Below are positions 35,242-48,635 of a DNA stretch of 64,000 bases, piece by piece. Position numbers and translations under genes: made by a program. The notes beneath the pieces are model-generated. The model did not search any database, was not told the DNA's origin, and saw nothing but the letters and a program-made list of their open reading frames with translations. The DNA comes from Nocardiopsis sp. FR4. Its GTDB lineage: Bacteria > Actinomycetota > Actinomycetes > Streptosporangiales > Streptosporangiaceae. Location: NCBI RefSeq assembly GCF_009830945.1, contig NZ_VWVV01000004.1, forward strand, positions 248,001-312,000, written 5' to 3'. Each line of letters starts with the position of its first letter. Position 1 is the stretch's first letter.

Positions 35242-36417
35242 TCAGTTCGCGTACCGGGCCGCCAGTCGCAGCGCGCCGTACAGGCTCGCGTCCCGGCCCA
35301 GCGCGCTCCGCACCAGTTCGAGCCGCTCCAGCGCACTGCCCAGCGAGCCCAGCTCCATCGCCCGGCGCATCGGGTCCAGCAGCAGTTCGCCCGCCTCGGC
35401 CAGGTCCCCGCCCACGATCACCCGCTCGGGGTTGAACAGGTTGGCCACGATCGCGGTGCCCTGCCCCAGGGCGGTACCCGCCTCGGCGATGATGCGCCGG
35501 CTGCCCGGGTCGCCCTCCAGCGCCGCGGCCACCATGTCGGGGATCCGCACGGGCCCGGACGCGCGGGCCGCACCGGGGTTGGACGGCAGCATGTCCAGCA
35601 GGTAGTTGGCGCCCACGAAGGTCTCCAGGCACCCCCGGTTACCGCACCGGCACACCTGTCCGCGCGGGTCCAGCGCGATGTGCCCGATCTCTCCGGCGGT
35701 GCCGCCCGCGCCGCGGAAGAGCTGGCCCGACATCATGATGCCCGCGCCCACGCCCTCGCTGATGACCACGTACACGACGTGCTCGGCGCCCATCCCGGCG
35801 CCCTGGTGCTGCTCGGCCAGCACGGCGAGGTTGGCGTCGTTCTCGGCGTGGACCTCCAGGCCCAGCCGTTCGGTGAGCGCCTTGGCGGGGCGGAAGCCCG
35901 CCCAGCGCGGCACGCAGGAGATGTGGCCGACCTCGCCGGTGCCGGGGTCGACCGGCCCGGGCACGGAGGCCACGACCGAGGAGACCGTGCCCATGTCGAT
36001 CCGCGCCCGCACCATCGTGGTCTCGACCAGCCAGGCGGCGCGGCGCACGCCGCGCTCGGCGTCGGCGGCCACGTCGTAGGCGATCCGCTCGCTGGCCAGC
36101 ATGTTGCCGTCGCTGTCCCCGATCGCGACGCCGACGCGGTCGGCGGTGAAGTCGACGGCCACGACGGCGCCCGGCGGGCGCAGCAGGGTGACCGCCCGGG
36201 CCCGGCGGCCGTTGGAGGAGGTGTCGCGCACCGAGACGGTCCCGGCGGCGCGCAGGCCGCGCACGATGTTGGAGACGCTGGCCGCGGACAGGCCGGTGGC
36301 CCGGGCCAGTTCTGCCTGGGTGCAGGTTCCGTCCCGGCGCAGCACGTCCACGACCCGCCGTTCGTTCGCCTGGCGCAGGGCGGACTGGGATCCCGGCGTC
36401 GTGGTGGCCTCGGTCAC
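35242..36417 (-). CDS. ROK family transcriptional regulator
   Basis: A 391-residue sugar-responsive repressor. The N-terminal winged helix (about 15-75: RVVDVLRRDGTCTQAELARATGLSAASVSNIVRGL) precedes an actin-like ROK domain with AVDFTADRVGVAIGD, ENDANLAVLAE and the zinc cluster CRCGNRGCLE. GTG 36417 follows AAGGGGC; upstream in-frame codons lack a ribosome site. It sits directly upstream of the xylFGH genes in the same direction, as I recall for rok7B7 in Streptomyces, so control of the xylose importer is likely. Confidence 0.88.
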   Translation of the reverse strand: MTEATTTPGSQSALRQANERRVVDVLRRDGTCTQAELARATGLSAASVSNIVRGLRAAGTVSVRDTSSNGRRARAVTLLRPPGAVVAVDFTADRVGVAIGDSDGNMLASERIAYDVAADAERGVRRAAWLVETTMVRARIDMGTVSSVVASVPGPVDPGTGEVGHISCVPRWAGFRPAKALTERLGLEVHAENDANLAVLAEQHQGAGMGAEHVVYVVISEGVGAGIMMSGQLFRGAGGTAGEIGHIALDPRGQVCRCGNRGCLETFVGANYLLDMLPSNPGAARASGPVRIPDMVAAALEGDPGSRRIIAEAGTALGQGTAIVANLFNPERVIVGGDLAEAGELLLDPMRRAMELGSLGSALERLELVRSALGRDASLYGALRLAARYAN

Positions 36418-36528
36418 CGGCTGCCCCTTTGTCTCGATGGCCTCTCGGCGCGTCGGCACTGTCCCGAAAAATGCTACAAGGATTGAACACAAGCCGGAAC
36501 GCCGTGTCGGTCGCGTTAGGGTCCGAAC

Positions 36529-37125
36529 GTGGCCAGAGCACGTATCAGCACCGTCGGCCCCGGGTGGCCGGAACGCCTGGCGCGCGAGGTTCCCGCGCGC
36601 CCGGACACGCGCGTCGTGGCCGTCGAGGGGCGTTCTGGCGCGGGCAAGAGCACGGTGGCCGCACGGCTGCGCGCGGCGCTGGCCGCGCGGGGCGAGGCGG
36701 TCCGCGTGCTGACCATGGAAGACCTCTACCCCGGGTGGGAGGGCTTGGCCGAGGCCCCGGAGCTGCTGCGCGCGTGGGTGCTGGACCCCCTGCGCCGGGG
36801 GGAACGCGCGGCCTGGCGGCGCTACGACTGGGAGCGCGGCGCCTTCGCGCGGGAGTGGACCCGCCTACCCGGGGACGTGGCGGCGGGCGGGGTGCTCGTG
36901 GTGGAGGGGACGGGCTCGGGGGCGGCCGCCGTGCGCGGCCTCCTCGATCTCCTGGTGTGGGTGGCCGCGGACGACGGCGAGCGCCTCCGGCGTCTGGACC
37001 GCCGGTGGGACGCGGGGCTCTACGCGCCCCACCGCGACCTGTGGGCGCGCCAGGAGGAGTTCCTCCACCGCGGGGACCGCGTCCGCGAGCACGCCGACGT
37101 GGTGGTGGACAACCCGGCCCCCTGA
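36529..37125 (+). CDS. P-loop NTPase, uridine/nucleoside-kinase-like
   Basis: A 198-residue kinase-like protein. The Walker A motif is VVAVEGRSGAGKSTVAARL at about residues 28-46, a Walker B-like strand is GGVLVVEGTGSG, and a LID-like Arg-rich segment is RLRRLDRRWD. The pattern is that of uridine-kinase-like ATPases, which phosphorylate a small molecule; the substrate is unknown. GTG 36529 is the start. It is divergent from the ROK gene and ends at a hairpin shared with the convergent hydrolase gene. Confidence 0.75.
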   Translation: MARARISTVGPGWPERLAREVPARPDTRVVAVEGRSGAGKSTVAARLRAALAARGEAVRVLTMEDLYPGWEGLAEAPELLRAWVLDPLRRGERAAWRRYDWERGAFAREWTRLPGDVAAGGVLVVEGTGSGAAAVRGLLDLLVWVAADDGERLRRLDRRWDAGLYAPHRDLWARQEEFLHRGDRVREHADVVVDNPAP

Positions 37126-37129
37126 CCGG

Positions 37130-37149
37130 CCGCCCCGCCGGCGGGGCGG
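37130..37149. terminator. Terminator between kinase-like and hydrolase genes
   Basis: A perfect 20-bp palindrome of 10-bp arms fills most of the 24-nt gap between the two convergent stops. Confidence 0.7.
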
Positions 37150-38019
37150 TCAGTCGCCGCTCCGCGCCGGGGCGGGCACGCCTCGGACGAACCCCGCGAT
37201 CCGGTCGATGACCGCGCCGTCCGTGAGGATCCGGTTGTGGCCCAGGCCCGAGGTGGTGACCAGCCGCGCCGGCCCGCCGAGGGCGGCCAGGGTCAGCCTG
37301 GCCTGCTCCACCGGGACGCGCGCGTCGTCGACGTCGTGCACGAGCAGGGCGGGCCGGGTCACCGTGCCGGGCGCGTGGGTGGTCGAGAAGCGCTCCCACA
37401 CGGACGGGTCCCCGCCGAAGTGGTGCCGCTCGACCGATCGGCGCAGGGCCCGGACGGCGCGCGGACCGAGACCGAGGGCCGCGGTGAACTCCTCGGTGGT
37501 GGTGCCCAGTTCGGCTACCCCCGCCACCAGGACCAGGCGGTCCGCGCGCACGCCCTCGCGCAGGGCGTGCACGGCGCCGGCCGCGCCCAGGGAGTGGGCG
37601 ATGACGGCGTGGAAGCGTCCGTGGCGCTCCTGGAGGCGGCGGATGATCTCCACCGCGTCGGGCACCATGCCGACGGGTCCGGGTGTCGCGCCGTGTCCGG
37701 GGGCGTCCCAGGACACGGCGCTGTAGCCCAGGTCGAGCAGGCGCCGGACCAGGGGGGCGAAGCGGGAGGCGCGTGAGGCCCAGCCGTGGACGAGCAGCAC
37801 GGGACGCACCCCGTCGCCCCAGGCGTAGGTCGCCACGTCCCAGCGCCCCGCCCGCAGGGTCTCCGTCCGGGCCCGCTCGTGCATGTCGCGGTCGGCCTCG
37901 GCCACGGGCCGGGGCGCACCCGGCCGGGACCACATACGGCGCAGCAGGGCTCCGACCGGTCGCGGGGCCACCGGGGCCAGGGTGTTCAGGGCCGCGCCGA
38001 CGAGGGGGAGGGTGTGCAT
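37150..38019 (-). CDS. Alpha/beta hydrolase
   Basis: A 289-residue serine hydrolase. Oxyanion region: VLLVHGWASRASRF. Nucleophile elbow: AHSLGA, with Ala for the first Gly. Acid: HDVDDARVP. His: GLGHNRIL. It has no clear signal peptide, so it is probably cytoplasmic or loosely membrane-bound, acting on an ester or similar substrate. ATG 38019 begins it, divergent from a TetR gene 155 nt away whose operator-like palindrome lies between them. Control by that TetR is therefore likely. Confidence 0.82.
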   Translation of the reverse strand: MHTLPLVGAALNTLAPVAPRPVGALLRRMWSRPGAPRPVAEADRDMHERARTETLRAGRWDVATYAWGDGVRPVLLVHGWASRASRFAPLVRRLLDLGYSAVSWDAPGHGATPGPVGMVPDAVEIIRRLQERHGRFHAVIAHSLGAAGAVHALREGVRADRLVLVAGVAELGTTTEEFTAALGLGPRAVRALRRSVERHHFGGDPSVWERFSTTHAPGTVTRPALLVHDVDDARVPVEQARLTLAALGGPARLVTTSGLGHNRILTDGAVIDRIAGFVRGVPAPARSGD

Positions 38020-38064
38020 GGCTGTCTCTCTTCCGCGTGGTGACCACGCCAGAAAACTAAACGA

Positions 38065-38077
38065 ACGATCGTATTAT
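38065..38077. promoter_or_regulatory. TetR-type operator overlapping a -10 hexamer
   Basis: ACGATCGT (38065-38072) is a perfect palindrome in an AT-rich stretch. It runs into TATTAT (38072-38077), a -10-like hexamer on the plus strand about 100 nt before the TetR start. This suggests autorepression. Confidence 0.5.
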
Positions 38078-38174
38078 TTGTTGGTCCCGGAGCCCCGGTC
38101 AAGTGCGTCTAGTCTGTTGCCACGGGCGACCGACCGTTCGGATACCACGACCAGGGAACCCCGGGAGCACGACC

Positions 38175-38825
38175 ATGACGACCCAGACCGACGGCAGGCT
38201 GCAACGGGGCGACCAGACCCGCCGCGCCGTGCTGGACCGCGCCGCAAACATCGCCTCGGCGGAGGGCCTGGAGGGTCTGTCCCTCGGTCGGCTGGCCAAG
38301 GAGCTGGGCATCAGCAAGAGCGGCGTGTTCGCCCACTTCGGGTCCAAGGAGGAGCTGCAGTTGGCCACCATCGAGGCCGGACGGCGCGTCTTCGTCCGCC
38401 ACGTGGTGCGCGGAGCGCTGGGAGTTCGCCCCGGTGTGGGGCGGCTGTGGCGGCTGTGCCAGGACTGGATCGACTACTCCCGGGAACGGGTGTTCACGGG
38501 CGGGTGCCTCTTCTACACCGTCACCGCGGAGTACGAGTCCCGGCCCGGACGGATCCGCGACACACTGGTGGACGCCAACCGGCGGTGGCGGGAGCTGGTC
38601 GCGCACACCGTCGAGGACGCCCGGCAGCTGGGCGAACTCTCCCCCGACGCCGACCCCGCGCTGCTCTCCTTCGAGCTGCGCTCGTTCCTGGAGAGCGCCA
38701 ACTCGCTCTCCCTGCTGGAGGAGGACCTGGAGACCCCCTACGCCGCGGCGCGCGCCGCCATCGTCGCGCGGCTGGACGCCCTGGTCACACCGGGAACCCC
38801 GCGGCCCTGGGCCGACCATGGCTGA
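38175..38825 (+). CDS. TetR family transcriptional regulator
   Basis: A 216-residue repressor. The HTH lies at about residues 15-60 (RRAVLDRAANIASAEG, SLGRLAKELGISKSGVFAHFGSKEEL). The C-terminal domain contains GCLFYTVTAEYESRPGRIRD, typical of a TetR subfamily that senses small hydrophobic ligands. ATG 38175 follows GGGAG at 8 nt; the upstream open frame is non-coding. It is divergent from the alpha/beta hydrolase it probably regulates and convergent with the kinase gene. Confidence 0.87.
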   Translation: MTTQTDGRLQRGDQTRRAVLDRAANIASAEGLEGLSLGRLAKELGISKSGVFAHFGSKEELQLATIEAGRRVFVRHVVRGALGVRPGVGRLWRLCQDWIDYSRERVFTGGCLFYTVTAEYESRPGRIRDTLVDANRRWRELVAHTVEDARQLGELSPDADPALLSFELRSFLESANSLSLLEEDLETPYAAARAAIVARLDALVTPGTPRPWADHG

Positions 38826-38829
38826 GGGG

Positions 38830-38857
38830 CCGCCCGGACACCGCGGAGACCGGGCGG
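38830..38857. terminator. Hairpin between the TetR and kinase genes
   Basis: CCGCCCGG and CCGGGCGG pair around a 12-nt loop between two convergent stops. It is moderately strong. Confidence 0.5.
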
Positions 38858-38879
38858 TCCGGCACCGCGCGGCGGAGGG

Positions 38880-41093
<2,214 letters not shown>

Positions 41094-42083
41094 CGGTTCA
41101 CCCCGTATCCGTCGTCGTCCGCTTCCCCCCGCGGCCCATGACGGGCCCGGAGGAACTATAGCCACGTTTCGGCCGCTACGGATCCGGGGGTGTGGGCATG
41201 CCCCGAAGCCGCCGCCCTCCCGCCCGGATCCGAGCGGAGGGAAGGTCAGCGGCCGGACGGACCCACCCGGTGGTCCCCTCGCTGGATCCGCTCGACGAGG
41301 TCGTCGGTGAGCGTGCCGTAACCGGTCGCGGCCCACACGCTGTGCTCGACGGGCAGGGCCACGGGCCGCGTGCGGTCGCGGGCGGTCCGGGCGCACGCGG
41401 CGCCCGGATCGAGCGCGTGCCGCCGGCTCCCCTCCGGCCTGTCAGGGGCGGCCGCGCACCGCGACGCGCAGGTGCGCCACGCCCCGAGGAGCCTGTCGCG
41501 TTGGGCCACCGGGCGTGGGGCGGCCGCGATCGCGGTGGGGGACCCGGACTTCCAGCAGGAGAAGTCCCGGGAGAAGCACGGGCGCCGCAGGCGGTTCCGC
41601 ACGCTCGTCAGCGGTATGCACCCACCGCCCGGGGCACGGCGTCGGGCTGGAGGAGCACGCCGAGGCCGTCCCGGCCGTCCGGTCGGCGGGGGCGGGCAGG
41701 AGGGGCGCGGAACCGGGGGCGGGTAAGGCCGGGCATGCGCTGAGGATATCCAGCATTTACCCACAAAACGGAAATTATCGCCTTTTAGGACATCGTCGGG
41801 AAGCGGGAGCGTTCACCTCCCGCGCGACACGCCGTCTCCCCTGGCGGGATCCGGGGATAGCGCTCCGGGGGCCGCCCACGGAAAACGCCGTTCGGTTCCC
41901 CTCCCCCCGATTTTGTCGTTCGCTCATCGGCGTGGTGTTCCTTCTTTCCCTGGCTCCGGCGCAGGCTGGACACCGGGGACGAGGTCGGGCGGTCCAGCGC
42001 CTTCGCATCTCGCGGACGGATCCCACACGGGACCGACCGGTACAGCCACTCCCCGGGAACAGCTTTGAAGGGAACCCACCGTC
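41094..42083. other. 990-nt region without a confident gene
   Basis: Apart from the weak minus-strand frame at 41246-41764, I see no supported gene here. The stretch 41745-41800 is unusually AT-rich for this window and could hold promoters. The part before 42084 should contain the promoter of the small secreted protein. Confidence 0.5.
41246..41764 (-). CDS. Weakly supported hypothetical protein or gene remnant
   Basis: A 172-codon minus-strand frame with GTG at 41764. The last third (LPVEHSVWAATGYGTL, LTDDLVERIQRGDHR) has natural amino-acid composition and strong GC3 bias. The first two thirds are Pro/Arg/Cys-rich and look poorly coding. It could be a short real gene with a later start, a decayed gene, or chance. 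I recognise no family. Confidence 0.25.
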   Translation of the reverse strand: MGKCWISSAHARPYPPPVPRPSCPPPPTGRPGRPRRAPPARRRAPGGGCIPLTSVRNRLRRPCFSRDFSCWKSGSPTAIAAAPRPVAQRDRLLGAWRTCASRCAAAPDRPEGSRRHALDPGAACARTARDRTRPVALPVEHSVWAATGYGTLTDDLVERIQRGDHRVGPSGR

Positions 42084-42335
42084 ATGCAGAAGAAGACTCT
42101 TCGCCGCTTCGCGTTCACGGCCATCGCGGCGCCCGCGCTCGCACTCGGGGCCCCGGCCCTGGCCTCGGCGGACGCCTTCTACTACACGGAAGCCAACGGA
42201 GCCGGGCCCAAGGGCGCGTTCAGCTACGAGCTGGGAGCCTTCGCCGGTGACGGCGGCGCCTGGTTCTACGAGTCCTGGAGCCACGCCGGCCACGGCGGCG
42301 CCCACTCCTCGACCACGGTGAGCGGCGCCAGCTAG
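42084..42335 (+). CDS. Small secreted Gly/aromatic-rich protein
   Basis: An 83-residue preprotein with a clear signal peptide (KKTLRRFAFTAIAAPALALGAPALASA, cleavage after ASA near residue 29). The mature part of about 54 residues is rich in Gly, Ala, Ser, Tyr and His (FYYTEANGAGPKGAFSYELG, WFYESWSHAGHGG). It has no Cys and no chaplin or rodlin signature I can name. GAAGGGAA lies upstream of ATG 42084. Gene order suggests it stands alone, ending at a hairpin. A surface or extracellular role is inferred from the signal peptide only. Confidence 0.7.
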   Translation: MQKKTLRRFAFTAIAAPALALGAPALASADAFYYTEANGAGPKGAFSYELGAFAGDGGAWFYESWSHAGHGGAHSSTTVSGAS

Positions 42336-42405
42336 CGCCCCGGGCACACGGGAGCCCGCGTGTGGCTCCGCTCCCCGCAATGCCGGGTGATACGGGGACC
42401 GGAGT

Positions 42406-42432
42406 CCTCCCCCCGGCCCGGGGCCGGGGAGG
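42406..42432. terminator. Hairpin between secreted-protein and SRPBCC genes
   Basis: CCTCCCC...GGCC pairs with GGCC...GGGGAGG, with a 2-nt bulge, between the convergent genes. Confidence 0.55.
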
Positions 42433-42435
42433 TCC

Positions 42436-42867
42436 TCAGGCGGAGGGGGTGCCGTTCGAGGGCTCCGCGAAGGCCTTGAAGCGCTTCAGGTCGCCCTTGA
42501 CGCGGGCCTTGACCAGGCCGAGCTTGTCACCGAGCTGCTCCACCAGGCCCTCCGGCACGGTCTGGACCTGCAGGGTGATCCTGCTGCGCGTGTCCGACAG
42601 GTGGTGGAAGGTCACCACGCCCGCGTGGGTCGTGCCGTCCGTGGTCTTCCAGGCGATCCGCTCACCGGGGACCTGCTCGGTGACCACGGCCTCGAACTCC
42701 CGCTCCTGGCCACCGATCTCGATGGTCCAGACCATGCGGCCCTCACCGGTGCGGACGACCTTCTCGACCCCCTCCATGAAGGCCGGGAACTCCTCGAACC
42801 TGGTCCACTGCGCGTAGGCGGCGGTGACCGGGACGTCGACCTCGATCGTCTCGATGATGTCCGACAT
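42436..42867 (-). CDS. SRPBCC/polyketide-cyclase-like family protein
   Basis: A 143-residue START-like (Bet v1 fold) protein. The typical start DIIETIEVDVPVTAAYAQWT is followed by FEEFPAFMEGVEKV, WTIEIGGQEREFEA and ITLQVQTVPEGLVEQLGD, as in the SRPBCC coenzyme-binding/cyclase group. It has a hydrophobic pocket for lipid-like ligands and no catalytic motif that fixes a reaction. ATG 42867 follows AAGGAG; an extension to 42945 is not supported. It is transcribed alone between hairpins and is probably a general or stress-related protein rather than part of a polyketide cluster. Confidence 0.85.
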   Translation of the reverse strand: MSDIIETIEVDVPVTAAYAQWTRFEEFPAFMEGVEKVVRTGEGRMVWTIEIGGQEREFEAVVTEQVPGERIAWKTTDGTTHAGVVTFHHLSDTRSRITLQVQTVPEGLVEQLGDKLGLVKARVKGDLKRFKAFAEPSNGTPSA

Positions 42868-43005
42868 CGGTACGGCTCCTTCCCTCGTCTGACGCTGGTG
42901 TCCCGCGTCCTCATGAGGGCGGCTACCCGCATGGCCTCCGCGCAATCACCATTTCGAGACCTTTCCGTGACCTTTTCCGGGTTGCGGAGCGGAGGCGCAC
43001 ACGCA

Positions 43006-43037
43006 ACGGGGCCGCCACCGGTCGGTGGCGGCCCCGT
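43006..43037 (-). terminator. acnA terminator
   Basis: A perfect 14-bp stem (43006-43019 with 43024-43037) with loop GGTC lies 30 nt past the aconitase stop. Confidence 0.85.
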
Positions 43038-43067
43038 GCGGGGTCGCGCGGCGCGCGCGGAACCGGC

Positions 43068-46192
<3,125 letters not shown>

Positions 46193-47128
46193 TCAGTCCA
46201 GCTGCGGCGCGACCTTCGACGCCACCAGCTCCAGGTGGTCCAGGTCGGACATGTCCAACACCTGCAGGTACATGCGCTCGGCCCCAGCCTCGGCGAACCG
46301 GCCGATCTTGTCCACCAGCTCGTCCGGGCTGCCGGCCAGGCCGTTCCGCCGCAGCTCCGGCACCTGGCGGCCGATCCGGTCGGCCCGCCGGGACAGCTCC
46401 GCCTCGTCCCTGCCCGCGCACAGCACCTGCGCGGCCGAGTAGACCATCGGCGCGGTGCGCCCCGAGGCCCGCACGGCGGCGCGAGTGCGCTCGAAGGCGG
46501 CCGCGGTGTCCTCCAGCGAGGCGAAGGGCACGTTGTACTCGTCGGCGTACTTGGCGGCCAGGCGCGGCGTGCGCTTGGGGCCGGTGCCGCCGATCAGCAC
46601 CGGCGGGCGGGGACCCTGCTGGGGCTTGGGCAGCGCGGGGCCCTCCGCCAGCCGGTAGTGCTTGCCCTCGTAGCGGAAGGTCTCGCCCACGGGGGTGGCC
46701 CACAGGCCCGTGATGATGTCGAGCTGCTCCTCGTAGCGGTCGAAGCGCTCGCGTGCGGTGGCCGGGAAGGGGATCCCGTAGACCGCGTGCTCCTGCTCGA
46801 ACCAGCCCGCGCCGAAGCCGAACTCGACCCGACCGCCGCTCATGCGGTCGACCTGGGCGACGGAGATGGCGAGGGGGCCGGGGTAGCGGAAGGTGGCCGC
46901 GGTCATCAGCGTGCCCAGGCGGATACGGGAGGTGTCGCGGGCCAGGCCCGCCAGGGTGATCCAGGCGTCGGTGGGCCCGGGGAGGCCGCTGACGTGATCC
47001 CCCATGTGCAAAAGATGGTCAGACCGGAACAGGGCGTCGAAGCCAAGGTCCTCCGCGGCCCTGGCGACGGCGAGCTGGTCATCGTAGGTGGCCCCCTGTT
47101 GGGGCTCAAGGAAGATCCTCAGGCGCAT
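46193..47128 (-). CDS. LLM-class F420-dependent oxidoreductase
   Basis: A 311-residue luciferase-like TIM-barrel enzyme. The start MRLRIFLEPQQGATYDDQL and blocks DALFRSDHLL, IRLGTLMTAATFRYP, QVDRMSGGRVEFGFGAGWF and PPVLIGGTGPKRTPRLAAKYADEYN are typical of the F420-dependent group in actinobacteria. It reduces or oxidises a small molecule using F420; the substrate is unknown. ATG 47128 is preferred because the family begins at MRLRIF; ATG 47137 three codons upstream is possible. It is transcribed away from the sigma-factor operon. Confidence 0.87.
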   Translation of the reverse strand: MRLRIFLEPQQGATYDDQLAVARAAEDLGFDALFRSDHLLHMGDHVSGLPGPTDAWITLAGLARDTSRIRLGTLMTAATFRYPGPLAISVAQVDRMSGGRVEFGFGAGWFEQEHAVYGIPFPATARERFDRYEEQLDIITGLWATPVGETFRYEGKHYRLAEGPALPKPQQGPRPPVLIGGTGPKRTPRLAAKYADEYNVPFASLEDTAAAFERTRAAVRASGRTAPMVYSAAQVLCAGRDEAELSRRADRIGRQVPELRRNGLAGSPDELVDKIGRFAEAGAERMYLQVLDMSDLDHLELVASKVAPQLD

Positions 47129-47253
47129 ACGCCCCATTTTCTCCCACAGCGGGGGGCAGACCGAATCCGCCGCGCGGTTAGCGTGGAATCAGGCGCACCG
47201 CGCCCCGCCTCCCCGCGGAACCGATCCCCGTCCCCCGAGCGATAGCCACCCAC

Positions 47254-47838
47254 GTGAAGCTGCTCCGCCGCGCGCGCCGCCGCGCCCCCGACTACGGCCC
47301 GGACAGCACCGACGCGGTGCTGCTGGCCGCCGTCGCCGCAGGCCAGACCCACGCCCTGGAGATCCTGCACCGCAGGCACGCCACCTGGCTGCGCGCACGG
47401 CTGCGCTACCGCTGTTCCGACCCCGACCAGCTCGACGCCGCCCTGCAGGAGACCTTCCTGGCGGTGTGGCGCAACGCGGGCTCCTTCACCCCGCGCCCGG
47501 GCGACACCGACGCCGGGGCGTGGCTGTGGACCATCGCGATACGCCAGCTCATCTCGCAGCTGCGCAAGCGCGCCAACCACTGGATCTCCGACAGCGACGC
47601 CGACTACGAGACCATCGGCGACGCCTCCGCCGAGGACACCGTGCTGCTCAACATCGAGCACGGCCCCCTCGGCGCGGCCCTGCACTCCCTCTCCCCCGAG
47701 CTGCGCTCGGCCATCCAGGCCACCGTGCTCGACGGCCTCACCGTCCGCGAGGCCGCACAGATACTCCAGATCCCCGAGGGAACCGTCAAGACACGGGTGA
47801 TGCGCGCCAAGGCGCGCCTACGGGAGGCACTGACTTGA
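47254..47838 (+). CDS. ECF-type RNA polymerase sigma factor
   Basis: A 194-residue sigma factor. Region 2 runs around HRRHATWLRARLRYRCSDPDQLDAALQETFLAVW and region 4 around LTVREAAQILQIPEGTVKTRVMRAKARLR (shown in segments). No other domain is present. GTG 47254 starts it. The stop overlaps the next frame as TTGA, so translation is coupled to a zinc-finger anti-sigma protein that probably sequesters it until an envelope signal arrives. The ABC genes that follow are probably part of its regulon or its signal pathway; that is inference. Confidence 0.88.
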   Translation: MKLLRRARRRAPDYGPDSTDAVLLAAVAAGQTHALEILHRRHATWLRARLRYRCSDPDQLDAALQETFLAVWRNAGSFTPRPGDTDAGAWLWTIAIRQLISQLRKRANHWISDSDADYETIGDASAEDTVLLNIEHGPLGAALHSLSPELRSAIQATVLDGLTVREAAQILQIPEGTVKTRVMRAKARLREALT

Positions 47839-48635
47839 GCTGGCACCTGACCCCTGCCCAGGCACACGAGTACGCCCACCACCGATCCGACGACGTCACC
47901 GCCATGTCCGTGGAGGCCCACATCACCCGCTGCGCGCCCTGCCGCGACCTGCTGCCCGACGACGAGGCCTGGCTGGCCCGCAGCTGGGCCGACCTGCGCG
48001 ACGTCGTGGACCGCCCCCGGCGCGGCCCGGTCGAGTTCCTGCTGTCCCGGCTGGGGGTGGGCGAGGGCACCGCCAAGCTGCTGGCCGCCACCCCGGGGCT
48101 GTACCGGGCCTGGCTGCTGGCCACGGTCGTGGTGCTGGCCGCCGCCCTGCTGGCCGCCCACCACCTGCCGCGGGGCTCGCTGATGTTCGCCTTCACCGCC
48201 CCGGTCGTGCCCCTGGTGGGCGTGGCCCTGGCCTACGGGCGCGGTGTGGACCCCGCGCACGCCCTGACCTCGGTCACCCCGCTGTCCGGCCAGCGGCTGC
48301 TGTTCCTGCGCACCAGCGCGGTTCTGGTGCCCGCGCTGACCCTGTGCACGGCGGCGGCCCTGCTGCTGCCCTCGGCGCGCACGCCCTGGTCCGCGGTGTT
48401 CTGGCTGCTGCCGGCGCTCACGCTCGTCGCGGGTTCGCTCGTGCTCAGCCGCTGGCTCCCCCTGGGCGCGGCCAGCACCGTGGTGGGGACCCTGTGGCTG
48501 ACCGCCCTGGGCGCCCTGACCGCCTCCGGTGGCACCGAGCCGCTGCAGCTGCTCGCCCCCCAGGCGCAGGCCTGGTGGGCTGGGGCGCTGATCGCCCTGG
48601 TCTGCGCGATCGCCTGGCGGGTGAGAACGGCGTGA
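47835..48635 (+). CDS. Zinc-finger anti-sigma factor with membrane domain
   Basis: A 266-residue protein. The N-terminal zinc anti-sigma motif is H29-x3-C33-x2-C36 (AHITRCAPC). Four to six transmembrane helices follow (AWLLATVVVLAAALLAAHH, LMFAFTAPVVPLVGVALAYG, TSAVLVPALTLCTAAALLL, LTLVAGSLVLSRW, WAGALIALVCAIAW). No ATG fits; TTG 47835, overlapping the sigma stop with GGGAGG upstream, is the evident start. Its polytopic C-terminus is larger than in simple one-helix anti-sigma factors and may sense the membrane or work with the ABC pair next to it. Confidence 0.8.
   Translation: MSWHLTPAQAHEYAHHRSDDVTAMSVEAHITRCAPCRDLLPDDEAWLARSWADLRDVVDRPRRGPVEFLLSRLGVGEGTAKLLAATPGLYRAWLLATVVVLAAALLAAHHLPRGSLMFAFTAPVVPLVGVALAYGRGVDPAHALTSVTPLSGQRLLFLRTSAVLVPALTLCTAAALLLPSARTPWSAVFWLLPALTLVAGSLVLSRWLPLGAASTVVGTLWLTALGALTASGGTEPLQLLAPQAQAWWAGALIALVCAIAWRVRTA

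Noticed and set aside
42436-42867. SRPBCC gene as part of a polyketide cluster
   Set aside because: No polyketide synthase or tailoring genes nearby; this fold is common in general metabolism.
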